Under the pieces are notes generated by a model. The model saw only the letters and a list, made by a program, of their open reading frames with translations. It had not been told where the DNA came from and made no database searches. A stretch of DNA of 64,000 nt. Source: [Enterobacter] lignolyticus SCF1. GTDB lineage: Bacteria > Pseudomonadota > Gammaproteobacteria > Enterobacterales > Enterobacteriaceae. A program made the position numbers and the translations under genes. Of the stretch, positions 42,698 to 56,194 are shown piece after piece. The stretch is taken from contig NC_014618.1 in the NCBI RefSeq assembly GCF_000164865.1, positions 4,712,001-4,776,000 of the forward strand, written 5' to 3'. Every line of letters begins with the position of its first letter. Position 1 is the stretch's first letter.

Positions 42698-42735
42698 AAC
42701 AAAAGGCCCAGTCTTCCGACTGAGCCTTTCATTTT
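42698..42735 (-). terminator. rRNA operon terminator T1
   Basis: AGGCCCAGTC, loop TTCC, GACTGAGCCT, flanked by T/A runs. It is the counterpart of E. coli rrnB T1 and directly follows the 5S gene. Confidence 0.92.
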
Positions 42736-42740
42736 AATTG

Positions 42741-42860
42741 ATGCCTGGCAGTTCCCTACTCTCACATGGGGAGACCCCACACTACCATCGGCGCTACGGC
42801 GTTTCACTTCTGAGTTCGGCATGGGGTCAGGTGGGACCACCGCGCTGTTGCCGCCAGGCA
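42741..42860 (-). rRNA. rrf: 5S ribosomal RNA
   Basis: It has 120 bases. The minus strand starts TGCCTGGCGGCAACAGCGCG and ends GGGAACTGCCAGGCAT, whose ends pair. It contains the conserved TGGGACCACC/GGTCCCACC region and CCGATGGTAGTGTGGGG. It is the last gene of the operon; no second 5S or distal tRNA follows. Confidence 0.98.
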
Positions 42861-42924
42861 AATTCTGTTATCTGTATCAGGCTGAAAATCATCTCAAATC
42901 CGCCAAAACATCTTCGGCGTTGTA

Positions 42925-45829
<2,905 letters not shown>

Positions 45830-45937
45830 TCACAACCCGAAGATGTTTCTTTCGATTCATCACCGGTTTGCGATAATTTGAGAGACTCGAACACACCATT
45901 AAAGATGTGTCGTTTCAATTTTCAGCTTGATCCAGAT

Positions 45938-45949
45938 TTTTAAAGAGCA
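45938..45949 (-). promoter_or_regulatory. Spacer boxA before 23S
   Basis: The minus strand reads TGCTCTTTAAAA in the tRNA-23S spacer, an antitermination boxA that loads NusB/NusE. The rest of the 194-base spacer holds 23S processing-stem sequence. Confidence 0.8.
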
Positions 45950-46023
45950 AATATCTCAAACATGACTCGGAAGTCAGTTTTGAGATACTGAGGCAGGCGA
46001 CTTTCACTCACACAACCAGCAAG

Positions 46024-46099
46024 TGGCGTCCCCTAGGGGATTCGAACCCCTGTTACCGCCGTGAAAGGGCGGTGTCCTGGGCCTCTAGACGAAGGGGAC
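46024..46099 (-). tRNA. gltU: tRNA-Glu (UUC) in the 16S-23S spacer
   Basis: It has 76 bases including an encoded CCA: GTCCCCTTCGTCTAGAGGCC at the 5' end and GGTTCGAATCCCCTAGGGGA at the T arm and acceptor. The anticodon loop CUUUCAC gives UUC. A single Glu spacer tRNA is the pattern of E. coli rrnB, C, E and G, not of rrnA, D or H, which carry Ile and Ala. The gene symbol follows the rrnC-side context. Confidence 0.97.
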
Positions 46100-46187
46100 A
46101 CTGAAGTCTGCTTCGGCAAGACGCCTTGCTTTTTTACTTTTCATCAGACTAATCTGTGTGAGCACTACAAAGGCAGGTTCTTTAAGG

Positions 46188-47728
<1,541 letters not shown>

Positions 47729-47862
47729 AAAAGTTTGATGCTCTTAGAATTAAACTTCGTAATGAATTACGTGTTCACTCCAGAGACTTGGTATTCATTT
47801 AGTGTCCGAGGACATTAAGAATCCATGTCACTTTGAGTGCCCACACAGATTGTCTGATAAAT

Positions 47863-47874
47863 TGTTAAAGAGCA
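47863..47874 (-). promoter_or_regulatory. rRNA leader boxA
   Basis: The minus strand reads TGCTCTTTAACA, the classical leader boxA, about 140 bases before 16S. It loads the antitermination complex. Confidence 0.9.
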
Positions 47875-47910
47875 GTGCCGCGTTGTTTTTCGCTGCGGCG
47901 CGGGGTGTGC

Positions 47911-48097
47911 ATATTACGCTTTCCCGCTTCAGAGTCAAGCATTTATTTTTACTTTTCTCTGCGGCGTTCCCGCTGGCTTTCGCCGGAGAACCCCGCTGAC
48001 CCGGCGGCCTGTATGCCGTTGTTCCGTGTCAGTGGAGGCGCATTATAGGGAGTAATTCTGAAGTGACAAGAGGAAATTTGAAAAATTTTACCGTTCG
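47911..48097 (-). promoter_or_regulatory. rRNA operon promoters P1 and P2
   Basis: P1: -35 TTGTCA (48064-48069), a 16-base spacer, -10 TATAAT (48042-48047) and a GC-rich discriminator (GCGCCTCC), as expected for ppGpp control. An A+T-rich UP element (AAAATTTTTCAAATTT) lies at about 48075-48097. P2: -35 TTGACT (47933-47938), 16 bases, -10 TAATAT (47911-47916). Upstream Fis sites would extend toward yieP but were not resolved. Confidence 0.92.
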
Positions 48098-48219
48098 TGT
48101 TTTTTTTCACCAAAACAGCCCGGAAAGTACCATTAATTGCGCTATCTGCTGTTTTAAACACCGCAAAACCGCGCTGAGTGGCATACTAGAAATGGAAAAT
48201 AAAGAAAGGAATGACATTT

Positions 48220-48915
48220 ATGTCCTTAAGCGCGCAGCAGCTTGCAGCTCAAAAAAACATATCCTGGGTTCTGGCGGAGAAGCTGGCTCAGAAAATATTA
48301 ACCGGGGAATATCCGCCGGAAAGCATTCTCCCCGGAGAAATAGAGTTAGGTGAGCAGTTCGGCGTGAGCCGCACCGCCGTTCGCGAAGCGGTGAAGACAT
48401 TAACCGCGAAAGGTATGGTCTTACCGCGCCCACGTATCGGCACCCGGGTGATGCCCCGCAGCGACTGGAACTTCCTGGATAAAGAGCTGCTCTCCTGGTG
48501 GCTGACCGAAGATAACTTTGAAGATGTTGTGCAGCATTTTCTCGTTATGCGCAGCAGCCTCGAGCCGCAGGCCTGTATGCTGGCGGCGACGTTTGGCAGC
48601 GCGGAGCAAAAAGCGCAGCTCAACACGTTGATGGAAGAAATGGTGCAGTTGAAGAGAGTCTTCAACCGCCCGCGCTGGATTGAAGTCGACATGGCCTGGC
48701 ATGAACAGATTTACGAAATGAGCGCCAATCCGTTTTTGACCTCCTTCGCCTCGCTGTTTCACTCCGTTTATCAGACCTACTTTGCCGCCATCACCCAAAA
48801 TGACGTGGTCAAACTGGAGCTCCATCAGGCCATTGTGGATGCGATACAGGAGAGCGATGGCCCCCGCGCATACGCCGCGTGCCAGGCGCTGCTGCTTGCG
48901 CCAAACGCCAGCTAA
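48220..48915 (+). CDS. yieP: GntR/FadR-family regulator YieP
   Basis: A 231-residue FadR-type regulator very close to E. coli YieP. The winged helix is ILPGEIELGEQFGVSRTAVR and EAVKTLTAKGMV (about residues 35-75). The FCD effector domain follows, with likely metal-binding residues in MRSSLEPQA, DMAWHEQIYEMS and LELHQAIVDAI. The ATG at 48220 has AAGGA nine bases upstream and matches the E. coli start; ATG at 48211 is an alternative. It is divergent from the rRNA promoters and 17 bases upstream of hsrA, so the pair is likely co-transcribed. Confidence 0.94.
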   Translation: MSLSAQQLAAQKNISWVLAEKLAQKILTGEYPPESILPGEIELGEQFGVSRTAVREAVKTLTAKGMVLPRPRIGTRVMPRSDWNFLDKELLSWWLTEDNFEDVVQHFLVMRSSLEPQACMLAATFGSAEQKAQLNTLMEEMVQLKRVFNRPRWIEVDMAWHEQIYEMSANPFLTSFASLFHSVYQTYFAAITQNDVVKLELHQAIVDAIQESDGPRAYAACQALLLAPNAS

Positions 48916-48932
48916 GGAATAAAGAGCACGGG

Positions 48933-50330
48933 ATGACAGAAAAAAAAGCACGCAGTATGGCCGGTCTGCCGTGGATCGCCGCGATGGCTTTCTTTATGCA
49001 GGCGCTGGATGCCACCATCCTTAATACCGCGCTACCAGCCATTGCGCAGAGCCTGAACCGTTCGCCGCTGGCCATGCAGTCCGCCATTATCAGCTATACC
49101 CTGACGGTCGCAATGCTGATCCCGGTGAGCGGCTGGCTGGCGGATCGCTTCGGCACCCGCCGCGTCTTTATGGTTGCCGTGAGCCTGTTTACGCTCGGCT
49201 CCCTTGCCTGCGCCCTGTCTAATTCTCTGCTGGAGCTGGTCGTCTTTCGCGTGATTCAGGGCATTGGCGGCGCCATGATGATGCCGGTTGCCCGCCTGGC
49301 CTTATTACGCGCCTATCCGCGAAGCGAGCTGCTGCCGGTACTCAATTTTGTAACGATGCCAGGACTCGTCGGTCCGATACTGGGCCCGGTACTCGGCGGC
49401 ATCCTGGTCACCTGGGCAACCTGGCACTGGATTTTCCTCATCAACATTCCGATTGGCGTGGCCGGGCTGATTTACGCGCGTAAATATATGCCGAATTTCA
49501 CTACCCCTCGTCGCCGTTTTGATACGACCGGTTTTCTGCTGTTTGGCTTAAGCCTGGTGCTGTTTTCCAGCGGCGTTGAGCTGTTCGGGGAAAAAATCGT
49601 ATCAACCTGGCTTGCGCTGGCTATCGTCGCCATCAGCCTGACGCTGCTGGCAGCCTACATTTTCCACGCGCGCCGCCATCCCACCCCGCTTATCGCGCTG
49701 CCGCTGTTCAGAACACGCACCTTTTCCGTCGGTATTGCCGGTAACCTGGCCACCCGTCTGGGAACCGGCTGCGTTCCCTTCCTGATGCCGCTGATGCTGC
49801 AGGTCGGTTTTGGGTATCCGGCGATTATTGCCGGCTGCATGATGGCGCCGACCGCCGTCGGTTCGATTATCGCCAAATCGACGGTGACGCAGGTTCTTAA
49901 CTGGTTCGGTTACCGGAAAACGCTGGTTGGGATCACCCTGTTTATCGGGCTGATGATTGCGCAGTTCTCGCTGCAGACGCCGTCGATGCCGGTCTGGATG
50001 CTAATCCTGCCGCTGTTTGTGCTGGGGATGGCGATGTCGACGCAGTTTACCTCGATGAACACCATTACCCTTGCCGACCTGACGGACGAAAACGCCAGCA
50101 GCGGCAACAGCGTGCTGGCGGTAACGCAGCAGCTGTCCATCAGCCTTGGCGTGGCAATCAGCGCGGCGGTGCTGCGCTTCTACGAAGGCATCGACGGTAC
50201 GAACACCGTTGAGCAGTTCCACTACACCTTTATTACGATGGGGGCGATCACCATTGTGTCGGCTGTGATGTTTATGCTGCTGAAGCCAAAGGATGGCCGC
50301 AACATGATTAAGGAGCGGCACAAACGCTAA
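48933..50330 (+). CDS. hsrA: MFS transporter HsrA (YieO)
   Basis: A 465-residue, 14-helix DHA2-type drug/proton antiporter homologous to E. coli HsrA. It shows GLPWIAAMAFFMQALDATIL (motif D1-like), GWLADRFGTRRVFM (motif A) and PGLVGPILGPVLGG (motif C of antiporters). The ATG at 48933 matches the family start MTEKK; a ribosome site (AGGAATAAAGAG) is moderate. The stop codon overlaps the rbsR stop codon on the opposite strand. Confidence 0.94.
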   Translation: MTEKKARSMAGLPWIAAMAFFMQALDATILNTALPAIAQSLNRSPLAMQSAIISYTLTVAMLIPVSGWLADRFGTRRVFMVAVSLFTLGSLACALSNSLLELVVFRVIQGIGGAMMMPVARLALLRAYPRSELLPVLNFVTMPGLVGPILGPVLGGILVTWATWHWIFLINIPIGVAGLIYARKYMPNFTTPRRRFDTTGFLLFGLSLVLFSSGVELFGEKIVSTWLALAIVAISLTLLAAYIFHARRHPTPLIALPLFRTRTFSVGIAGNLATRLGTGCVPFLMPLMLQVGFGYPAIIAGCMMAPTAVGSIIAKSTVTQVLNWFGYRKTLVGITLFIGLMIAQFSLQTPSMPVWMLILPLFVLGMAMSTQFTSMNTITLADLTDENASSGNSVLAVTQQLSISLGVAISAAVLRFYEGIDGTNTVEQFHYTFITMGAITIVSAVMFMLLKPKDGRNMIKERHKR

Positions 50331-51319
50331 GCGGAACCTCTCACCACCAGCTCGGGCGTTAGCTGTACACGCTGCTGCTTCTGCCCGGGCTGCGCCATCC
50401 GATGGATAAGCACATCGATGGCCAGCTCTCCCAGCTCATCCTTCGGCTGATGGATGGTCGTCAGCGGCGGCGTCATATAGCGGGCGAGCTCAATATCATC
50501 ATAGCCAATAACCGCCATATCCTGCGGGATCCGCAAACCGGCCTGATACAGCGCCTGGTAGGCGCCCACGGCCATGGCGTCGTTACCGACAAAAACCGCA
50601 TGAGGCGGCTCGGGAAGCGCAAGCAGCGTCTGCATCGCGGTAAACCCGCCGCCGAATTCAAAATCGCTGGTGATAATGTAGCCCTGCGCGATCGGCAGGG
50701 CGCAGCGCTGCATCGCCGCCTGATAGCCTTCCAGCCGCAGACGGGCCGGGGTTTTATCCAGCGGACCGGCGATGCAGGCAATGCGGGTATATCCCTGGTC
50801 GATTAAATACTGGGTCGCCATATCACCGCCCAGCAGGGAATTGTCCTGAATCAGATCGCTGTCGCCGTCAAACGGCGCCCAGTCCATCATCACCGTCGGA
50901 ATCGACGGATAGCGCTGCATAATTTCCTGCGACGGCTGATGGGTTTCGGTGCACAGCAGCAGTAAACCATCGACGCGTTTTTGCATCAGCGTCTCAAGGT
51001 TACGGTTCATTCGCTGCTCATCGCCTTCGGTGTTGCATAGCACCAGGCTGTAGCCGCGTTCAAAGCAGCTGCGCTCAACGCCGCGCACCAGTTCGGAATA
51101 AAACGGGTTGGTACTGGCGGTGATCAGCATGCCGATTGTGCGGGTCTGGTTGAGCTTGAGGCTGCGCGCCAGCGCGGACGGCGCATAGTTGAGGCTTTTG
51201 ATCGCCGCCTGCACTTTGTCAGTGATAGCCTCGCTGACAAAACGGTCTTTATTAATGACGTGAGAAACGGTTGAAGTGGAAACGCCCGCTTCGCGGGCTA
51301 CATCCTTCATGGTAGCCAA
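50327..51319 (-). CDS. rbsR: Ribose operon repressor RbsR (LacI family)
   Basis: RbsR represses the rbs operon until ribose binds. The 330 residues have the LacI helix-turn-helix TMKDVAREAGVSTSTVSHVI and hinge NYAPSALARSLK, followed by a periplasmic-binding-like effector domain (TIGMLITASTNPFYSELVRG, VFVGNDAMAVGAYQAL, MAVIGYDDIELARYM). It is the last gene of rbsDACBKR, three bases after rbsK. The target palindromes lie before rbsD. Confidence 0.97.
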   Translation of the reverse strand: MATMKDVAREAGVSTSTVSHVINKDRFVSEAITDKVQAAIKSLNYAPSALARSLKLNQTRTIGMLITASTNPFYSELVRGVERSCFERGYSLVLCNTEGDEQRMNRNLETLMQKRVDGLLLLCTETHQPSQEIMQRYPSIPTVMMDWAPFDGDSDLIQDNSLLGGDMATQYLIDQGYTRIACIAGPLDKTPARLRLEGYQAAMQRCALPIAQGYIITSDFEFGGGFTAMQTLLALPEPPHAVFVGNDAMAVGAYQALYQAGLRIPQDMAVIGYDDIELARYMTPPLTTIHQPKDELGELAIDVLIHRMAQPGQKQQRVQLTPELVVRGSA

Positions 51320-51322
51320 GCA

Positions 51323-52252
51323 TTACCTCTGCTGACGTAAGAATTCATCAATCTCTTCGCGCCATGGAACGGAGGGCTGCGCCCCTTTGCGGGTCACGGC
51401 GATTGCCGCCGCCGCATGGGCAAAACGCAGCGCCTCTGGCAACGGTTTATCTTCCAGTAATGCGGTCATCAGCGCGCCGTTGAAGGTATCACCGGCGGCG
51501 ATAGTATCAACCGCTTTTACGCGAAAACCTGCAACGCGCTGGCCTTTGCCCTGCTGGCTGGCCCACACGCCGCGGCTGCCGAGCGTAATAATCACGCTGT
51601 CGATACCCTTGGCATGCAGCGCCTGCGCCGCTTTCGCCGCGTCGTCATCGTTCGTCACCCGAATGCCCGTCAGCTTTTCTGCTTCGGTTTCGTTTGGCGT
51701 GATGATATCCACCAGCGCCAGCAGTTCATCCGGCAACGCACGGGCCGGGGCCGGGTTAAGCACCACGGTCGTCTTGTTCTGGTGGGCGATTTTCGCCGCC
51801 GCCATGACGCTTTCCAGCGGAGATTCCAGCTGCATTAACAGCGCATCGGCGCTGGCGATGCGCGCCTGCTCGTCGGCCACTTGCGCGGGTAAGAGCGCCG
51901 CGTTTGCGCCGGCATGAATGCCGATAACATTCTCCCCTTCCGCGTTGACGAAAATCAGCGCAACGCCGGTCGATTCGTCTTTCACCGCCCGCACTGGCGC
52001 AACGTCAATGTTGTCGCAGGCGAGCTGCTTGCGGATACGCTCGCCGATGTCGTCATCACCGGTACAGGCGATAAACGCAATCTTCGCGCCGCTGCGCCCG
52101 GCCGCGACGGCCTGGTTTGCGCCTTTACCGCCGAACGCGACCTGATAATGGTGCCCGGTGACGGTTTCGCCGGGTGTCGGGAAAGCATCAAGGTTGAGAA
52201 TGTGATCGGCATTGATACTGCCAAGGACGACGAGATTGCCTGTGTTTTTCAT
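51323..52252 (-). CDS. rbsK: Ribokinase RbsK
   Basis: RbsK phosphorylates ribose at O5. The 309 residues match E. coli: VLGSINADHILNLDAFPTPG at the start, HYQVAFGGKGANQAVAAGRS (PfkB signature 1), and DTIAAGDTFNGALMTALLE near residue 255 with the catalytic aspartate (signature 2). It follows rbsB after a 106-base gap that contains a stem-loop. Confidence 0.97.
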   Translation of the reverse strand: MKNTGNLVVLGSINADHILNLDAFPTPGETVTGHHYQVAFGGKGANQAVAAGRSGAKIAFIACTGDDDIGERIRKQLACDNIDVAPVRAVKDESTGVALIFVNAEGENVIGIHAGANAALLPAQVADEQARIASADALLMQLESPLESVMAAAKIAHQNKTTVVLNPAPARALPDELLALVDIITPNETEAEKLTGIRVTNDDDAAKAAQALHAKGIDSVIITLGSRGVWASQQGKGQRVAGFRVKAVDTIAAGDTFNGALMTALLEDKPLPEALRFAHAAAAIAVTRKGAQPSVPWREEIDEFLRQQR

Positions 52253-52271
52253 GTTAAGTCAGTCCGTAAAG

Positions 52272-52301
52272 TGCGCCACCGAAGTGAGCTCCGGTGGCGC
52301 A
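52272..52301 (-). terminator. Stem-loop between rbsB and rbsK
   Basis: TGCGCCACCG (52272-52281) and CGGTGGCGCA (52292-52301) form a perfect 10-base stem. There is no T run directly next to it on the minus strand. It probably protects the 3' end of the abundant rbsB message or attenuates read-through into rbsK-rbsR. Confidence 0.7.
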
Positions 52302-52358
52302 TGCCCTGCTTTTCTTTTTTACGTTGTCCCTCAGACCTTATCAGATCTGAATCGCGAG

Positions 52359-53249
52359 TTACTGCTTGATGACCAGCTTCAGGTCAACCGGATACTTGGC
52401 CTGAACCTTCTCGCCTTTCAGTACCTTATCCGCAGTTTCAACGCCTTTCGCGCCAATCTGCTCCGGCAACTGGGCAACGGTCGCCGCCAGTTTGCCATCA
52501 TTTACCGCTTTTTCACCATCCGGCGTGCCGTCAAATCCGACAACCATCACATCGGATTTACCTGCCGTCTGCAGCGCGCGCAGCGCACCCAGCGCCATTT
52601 CATCGTTTTGGGCGAATACGGCCTGCACGTCCGGATGCGCGGTCAGCAGGTTCTGCATGACGTTCAGACCTTTAGTACGGTCGAAGTCTGCCGGCTGGCT
52701 GGCCAGTACGTTAAATTTGTGCGCCGCAACGGCCTGCTGGAAGCCTTCGCCACGCTCGCGTGCCGCAGACGTTCCGGCGATGCCCTGCAGTTCGATAACT
52801 TTGGCGCCTTCACCGGCTTTTTTAGCGATGTAGTCGCCCGCAATTTTACCGCCCAGCACGTTGTCAGACGCAATGTGGCTTACCACTTCGCCTTTAGCGG
52901 CGACGCGGTCAAGCGTAATCACCGGGATCTTCGCCTGGTTCGCCATCTTAACGGCGTTACCTACCGCGTCGGAATCGGTCGGGTTGATCAGCAGAATTTT
53001 GGTACCGCGAACGGTTAAGTCCTGAACGTTTGCCAGCTCTTTCGCCGGGTTGTTCTGGGAATCCAGCACCACCAGGTTATAGCCCAGTTTGTCCGCTTCT
53101 TTCTGCGCGCCGTCCTTCAGGGAAACGAAAAACGGGTTATTCAGGGTAGAGATGACCAGCGCAATGGTGTCTTTCGCCATCGCATTTGCGCTTACGGTTG
53201 CGCTCAACGCAACAGCAGAGACCAGGGTAGCCAGTTTTTTCATGTTCAT
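52359..53249 (-). CDS. rbsB: Ribose-binding periplasmic protein RbsB
   Basis: RbsB delivers ribose to RbsAC and to the Trg chemoreceptor. The 296 residues begin with a signal peptide (MNMKKLATLVSAVALSATVS, cleavage after NAMA). The mature protein shows DTIALVISTLNNPFFVSLKD, LLINPTDSDAVGNAV, ELQGIAGTSAARERGEGFQQ and VFAQNDEMALGALRAL, nearly identical to E. coli. It sits 27 bases after rbsC. Confidence 0.98.
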   Translation of the reverse strand: MNMKKLATLVSAVALSATVSANAMAKDTIALVISTLNNPFFVSLKDGAQKEADKLGYNLVVLDSQNNPAKELANVQDLTVRGTKILLINPTDSDAVGNAVKMANQAKIPVITLDRVAAKGEVVSHIASDNVLGGKIAGDYIAKKAGEGAKVIELQGIAGTSAARERGEGFQQAVAAHKFNVLASQPADFDRTKGLNVMQNLLTAHPDVQAVFAQNDEMALGALRALQTAGKSDVMVVGFDGTPDGEKAVNDGKLAATVAQLPEQIGAKGVETADKVLKGEKVQAKYPVDLKLVIKQ

Positions 53250-53276
53250 ATCAGAGATGTCCTGTAGTGTCGTCAG

Positions 53277-54242
53277 TTACTGCTTTTTGTTGTCTACCAG
53301 CACCGCCAGCAAAATCACCACCGCTTTGACGATCATCTGGTAATAGGAGGAAACACCTAACAAATTCAAACCATTATTCAGGAAACCAAGAATCAGTGCG
53401 CCGATCAACGTCCCAACAATGCGACCTTTACCCCCCGCAAGGCTGGTGCCGCCAAGCACCACCGCCGCGATAGCGTCCAGCTCATAGCCGGTACCCGCCG
53501 TTGGCTGCGCCGAGGAGAGGCGCGCCACCTCAATGATGCCCGCCAGCGACGCCAGCAAACCGCACAGCGAATAAACGATAATTTTCACTTTGTTGACGCT
53601 AATACCGGACAGGCGCGTCGCCGCTTCGTTACCGCCCAGCGCATAAATATAGCGGCCGAGACGAGTATGGTGCAGCATGTACCATGCCGCCAGGAAGACA
53701 ATCGCCATGATCCACACCGGCGTCGGGATACCCAGCGGGCGGCCGATACCAAACCAGCCAAACAGATCGGCATTATCGGTAAAGCCGGTATTCACCGGGC
53801 TGCCGTTGGTGTACACCATGGTGACGCCGCGCAGCAGCAGCATCATCACCAGGGTGGCGATAAACGCCTGAACGCGCCCCTTCGCGACAATCACGCCGGT
53901 CACGGCGCCAATGGCCGCTCCTAATGCGAGGGCGGCAGCAACAGCGACCAGCGCATTCACCTCAACGCCGACAATGGATGCAGCTACCGCGCCGGTCAGC
54001 GCCAGCAGAGAACCGACGGACAGATCGATCCCCGAGGTCAAAATGACCAGCGTCATTCCCACCGCCATAATGGCGTTAACGGAGGTTTGCTGCAGGATAT
54101 TGAACAGGTTGTTGACGGTAAAAAAGTTCGGACTCATGGTCGAAACAATCGCAATCAGCACCAGCAGGGCAATCAGCGATTTTTGCTCCATCAGCCATGC
54201 TTTAGTGAAATAACGGCGACCAGTAGCAGCCTGGGTAGTCAT
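53277..54242 (-). CDS. rbsC: Ribose ABC transporter permease RbsC
   Basis: A 321-residue inner-membrane permease of the BPD_transp_2 family with about ten hydrophobic segments. It contains TLVILTSGIDLSVGSLLALT near residue 65 and GYELDAIAAVVLGGTSLAGG near residue 250, the loop that meets RbsA. It starts five bases after the rbsA stop. Confidence 0.97.
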   Translation of the reverse strand: MTTQAATGRRYFTKAWLMEQKSLIALLVLIAIVSTMSPNFFTVNNLFNILQQTSVNAIMAVGMTLVILTSGIDLSVGSLLALTGAVAASIVGVEVNALVAVAAALALGAAIGAVTGVIVAKGRVQAFIATLVMMLLLRGVTMVYTNGSPVNTGFTDNADLFGWFGIGRPLGIPTPVWIMAIVFLAAWYMLHHTRLGRYIYALGGNEAATRLSGISVNKVKIIVYSLCGLLASLAGIIEVARLSSAQPTAGTGYELDAIAAVVLGGTSLAGGKGRIVGTLIGALILGFLNNGLNLLGVSSYYQMIVKAVVILLAVLVDNKKQ

Positions 54243-54247
54243 CTTTT

Positions 54248-55753
54248 TTACTCCTGATTCACACGATTAAGCTTGCCCACAGCGGCAGCCATCAATACTT
54301 CCTGAGTGGCCTGCTCGCGTGTGAATTCACCGCTGAGATGCCCTTCGTGCATCACGATGATGCGATCGCTCATGCCCAGCACTTCCGGCATCTCAGACGA
54401 GACGAGAATTATGCTCAGGCCGTCAGCTTTAAACTGGTTAATCAGCTGATAAATCTCTTTTTTCGCCCCAACGTCGACGCCGCGGGTCGGCTCATCAAGG
54501 ATCAGCACTTTTGGCCGGGTCATCAGACCGCGGGCAATCGCCACTTTCTGCTGATTGCCTCCGGAAAGCAGGCCAATCGCCTGTTCCATTGAGGGCGTTT
54601 TAACGTTAAACAGACGGATAAAATCGCTCACCGCCTGCTGTTCATCTTTGTGCTTCAGGCTTCCGCCGCTGCGGCTGAAGTAGCGCAGCGCGGTCAGGGA
54701 CATGTTCTCTTTTACCGACATGCCCAGCACCAGGCCGTCGCGCTTGCGGTCTTCAGAGATATAGACGATGCCATTGGCGAGACCATCCTGCGGAGAACGG
54801 GTCACCACCTCATGGCCATCCAGCGTAACGTAGCCGCTGGCGCGCGGCAGCGCGCCGTACAGCACCTTCATCAGCTCCGTGCGCCCCGCGCCCATCAGGC
54901 CAGATACGCCGAGAATCTCGCCTTCTCGCAGGGTAAAGCTGACGTTTTCTACCCCCGGGCCGCACAGGTTATCCACCTTCAGGCGAACATCGCCCACCGC
55001 TTTATCGAGATGCGGATACTGATCTTCAAGCTTACGACCCACCATCATTTCAATCAGCGAATCTTCGGTAAGCGATGCCACTTCACGCTCGGCGATAAAC
55101 TGTCCGTCGCGGAAGACCGTCACATCGTCGCAAATCTCGAAGATCTCTTTCATACGGTGGGAAATATAGACGATGCCGCGCCCCTGCGATTTCAGCTCGC
55201 GGATAACGCGGAACAGCGATTCGGTTTCGGTATCGGTGAGCGCGTCGGTCGGCTCGTCCATAATGATGACCTTCGACTCGAAGCTCAGCACCTTGGCGAT
55301 TTCCACCATCTGCTGGTCGCCGATCGACAGTTCCCCCACCAGCCTGTCGCTTTTAAAGCGCAGGTTCAGCTTCGCCAGCAGCCTGTCGGCTTCGGCGTAC
55401 ATGGTTTTCCAGTCGATTTTGCCGAAGCGGTTAACGAATTCGCGGCCGAGGAAGATATTCTCCGCAATCGTGAGCTGCGGGATCAGGTTCAGCTCCTGGT
55501 GAATAATGCCGATCCCGGCTTCCTGCGACGACTTCGGGCCGGTGAAGGTGGTGTCTTTTCCCAGCCACAGCAGCGAACCGGCATCGCGGGTATAGATGCC
55601 GGTCAGCACTTTCATCATGGTGGATTTACCGGCGCCGTTCTCGCCCACCAGCGCCATTACGCGCCCCGGATAGACATTCAGCGACGCGCCGGAAAGGGCT
55701 TTTACGCCCGGGAATGATTTGTCGATGCCTTTAAGCTGCAGTAATGCGTCCAT
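54248..55753 (-). CDS. rbsA: Ribose ABC transporter ATP-binding protein RbsA
   Basis: The 501-residue protein has two ABC domains. The first has Walker A GENGAGKST, signature LSIGDQQMVEIAKVL and Walker B IIMDEPTDAL. The second has a degenerate Walker A region (GLMGAGRTELMKVLYG) but a proper LLSGGNQQKVAIARGLM and LILDEPTRGVDVG, as in all RbsA/MglA/XylG proteins. The ATG at 55753 matches MDALLQLKGID; a start inside rbsD is unlikely. It is seven bases after rbsD. Confidence 0.98.
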   Translation of the reverse strand: MDALLQLKGIDKSFPGVKALSGASLNVYPGRVMALVGENGAGKSTMMKVLTGIYTRDAGSLLWLGKDTTFTGPKSSQEAGIGIIHQELNLIPQLTIAENIFLGREFVNRFGKIDWKTMYAEADRLLAKLNLRFKSDRLVGELSIGDQQMVEIAKVLSFESKVIIMDEPTDALTDTETESLFRVIRELKSQGRGIVYISHRMKEIFEICDDVTVFRDGQFIAEREVASLTEDSLIEMMVGRKLEDQYPHLDKAVGDVRLKVDNLCGPGVENVSFTLREGEILGVSGLMGAGRTELMKVLYGALPRASGYVTLDGHEVVTRSPQDGLANGIVYISEDRKRDGLVLGMSVKENMSLTALRYFSRSGGSLKHKDEQQAVSDFIRLFNVKTPSMEQAIGLLSGGNQQKVAIARGLMTRPKVLILDEPTRGVDVGAKKEIYQLINQFKADGLSIILVSSEMPEVLGMSDRIIVMHEGHLSGEFTREQATQEVLMAAAVGKLNRVNQE

Positions 55754-55760
55754 GATGGCC

Positions 55761-56180
55761 TCAGAACGTGACGCCAGCACAGAGAATGATATTCGCATAC
55801 GGGGAACACTCCCCGCTGCGAATTACCGCCTGACTGTCTGCGGTTTGTTTTTTGAACTGCTCATGGGTGGTGTAACGAATTTCTATGGTATTTCCCTGGT
55901 GTTGTTGCAGTTGCTCAATATGGCTGAGCAACGTTTCGTGAAGCTGCGGATTATGTTGTTTGATTTCCGCTGCGAGAATGGCCGCCTCAACCTGCATTTC
56001 CGCGGTTACCACGTCCAGCACCTGCATAAATGAAGGCACCCCCTGGGTTAGCGCCATATCAATACGCTGCGTGCTGTGAGGAACGGGTAAACCTGCATCA
56101 CACACCACCAGCGTATCGGTATGCCCAAGACGGGATATGACCGAGGAAATTTCAGAATTAAGTACCGCACCTTTCTTCAT
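55761..56180 (-). CDS. rbsD: D-ribose pyranase RbsD
   Basis: RbsD interconverts the pyranose and furanose forms of ribose so that RbsK can use it. The 139 residues equal E. coli: MKKGAVLNSEISSVISRLGH with the catalytic histidine near residue 20, DAGLPVPHSTQRIDMAL, and RSGECSPYANIILCAGV at the end. It is the first gene of the operon, directly behind the RbsR operator. Confidence 0.97.
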   Translation of the reverse strand: MKKGAVLNSEISSVISRLGHTDTLVVCDAGLPVPHSTQRIDMALTQGVPSFMQVLDVVTAEMQVEAAILAAEIKQHNPQLHETLLSHIEQLQQHQGNTIEIRYTTHEQFKKQTADSQAVIRSGECSPYANIILCAGVTF

Positions 56181-56194
56181 CTTTCTGCTCCACT

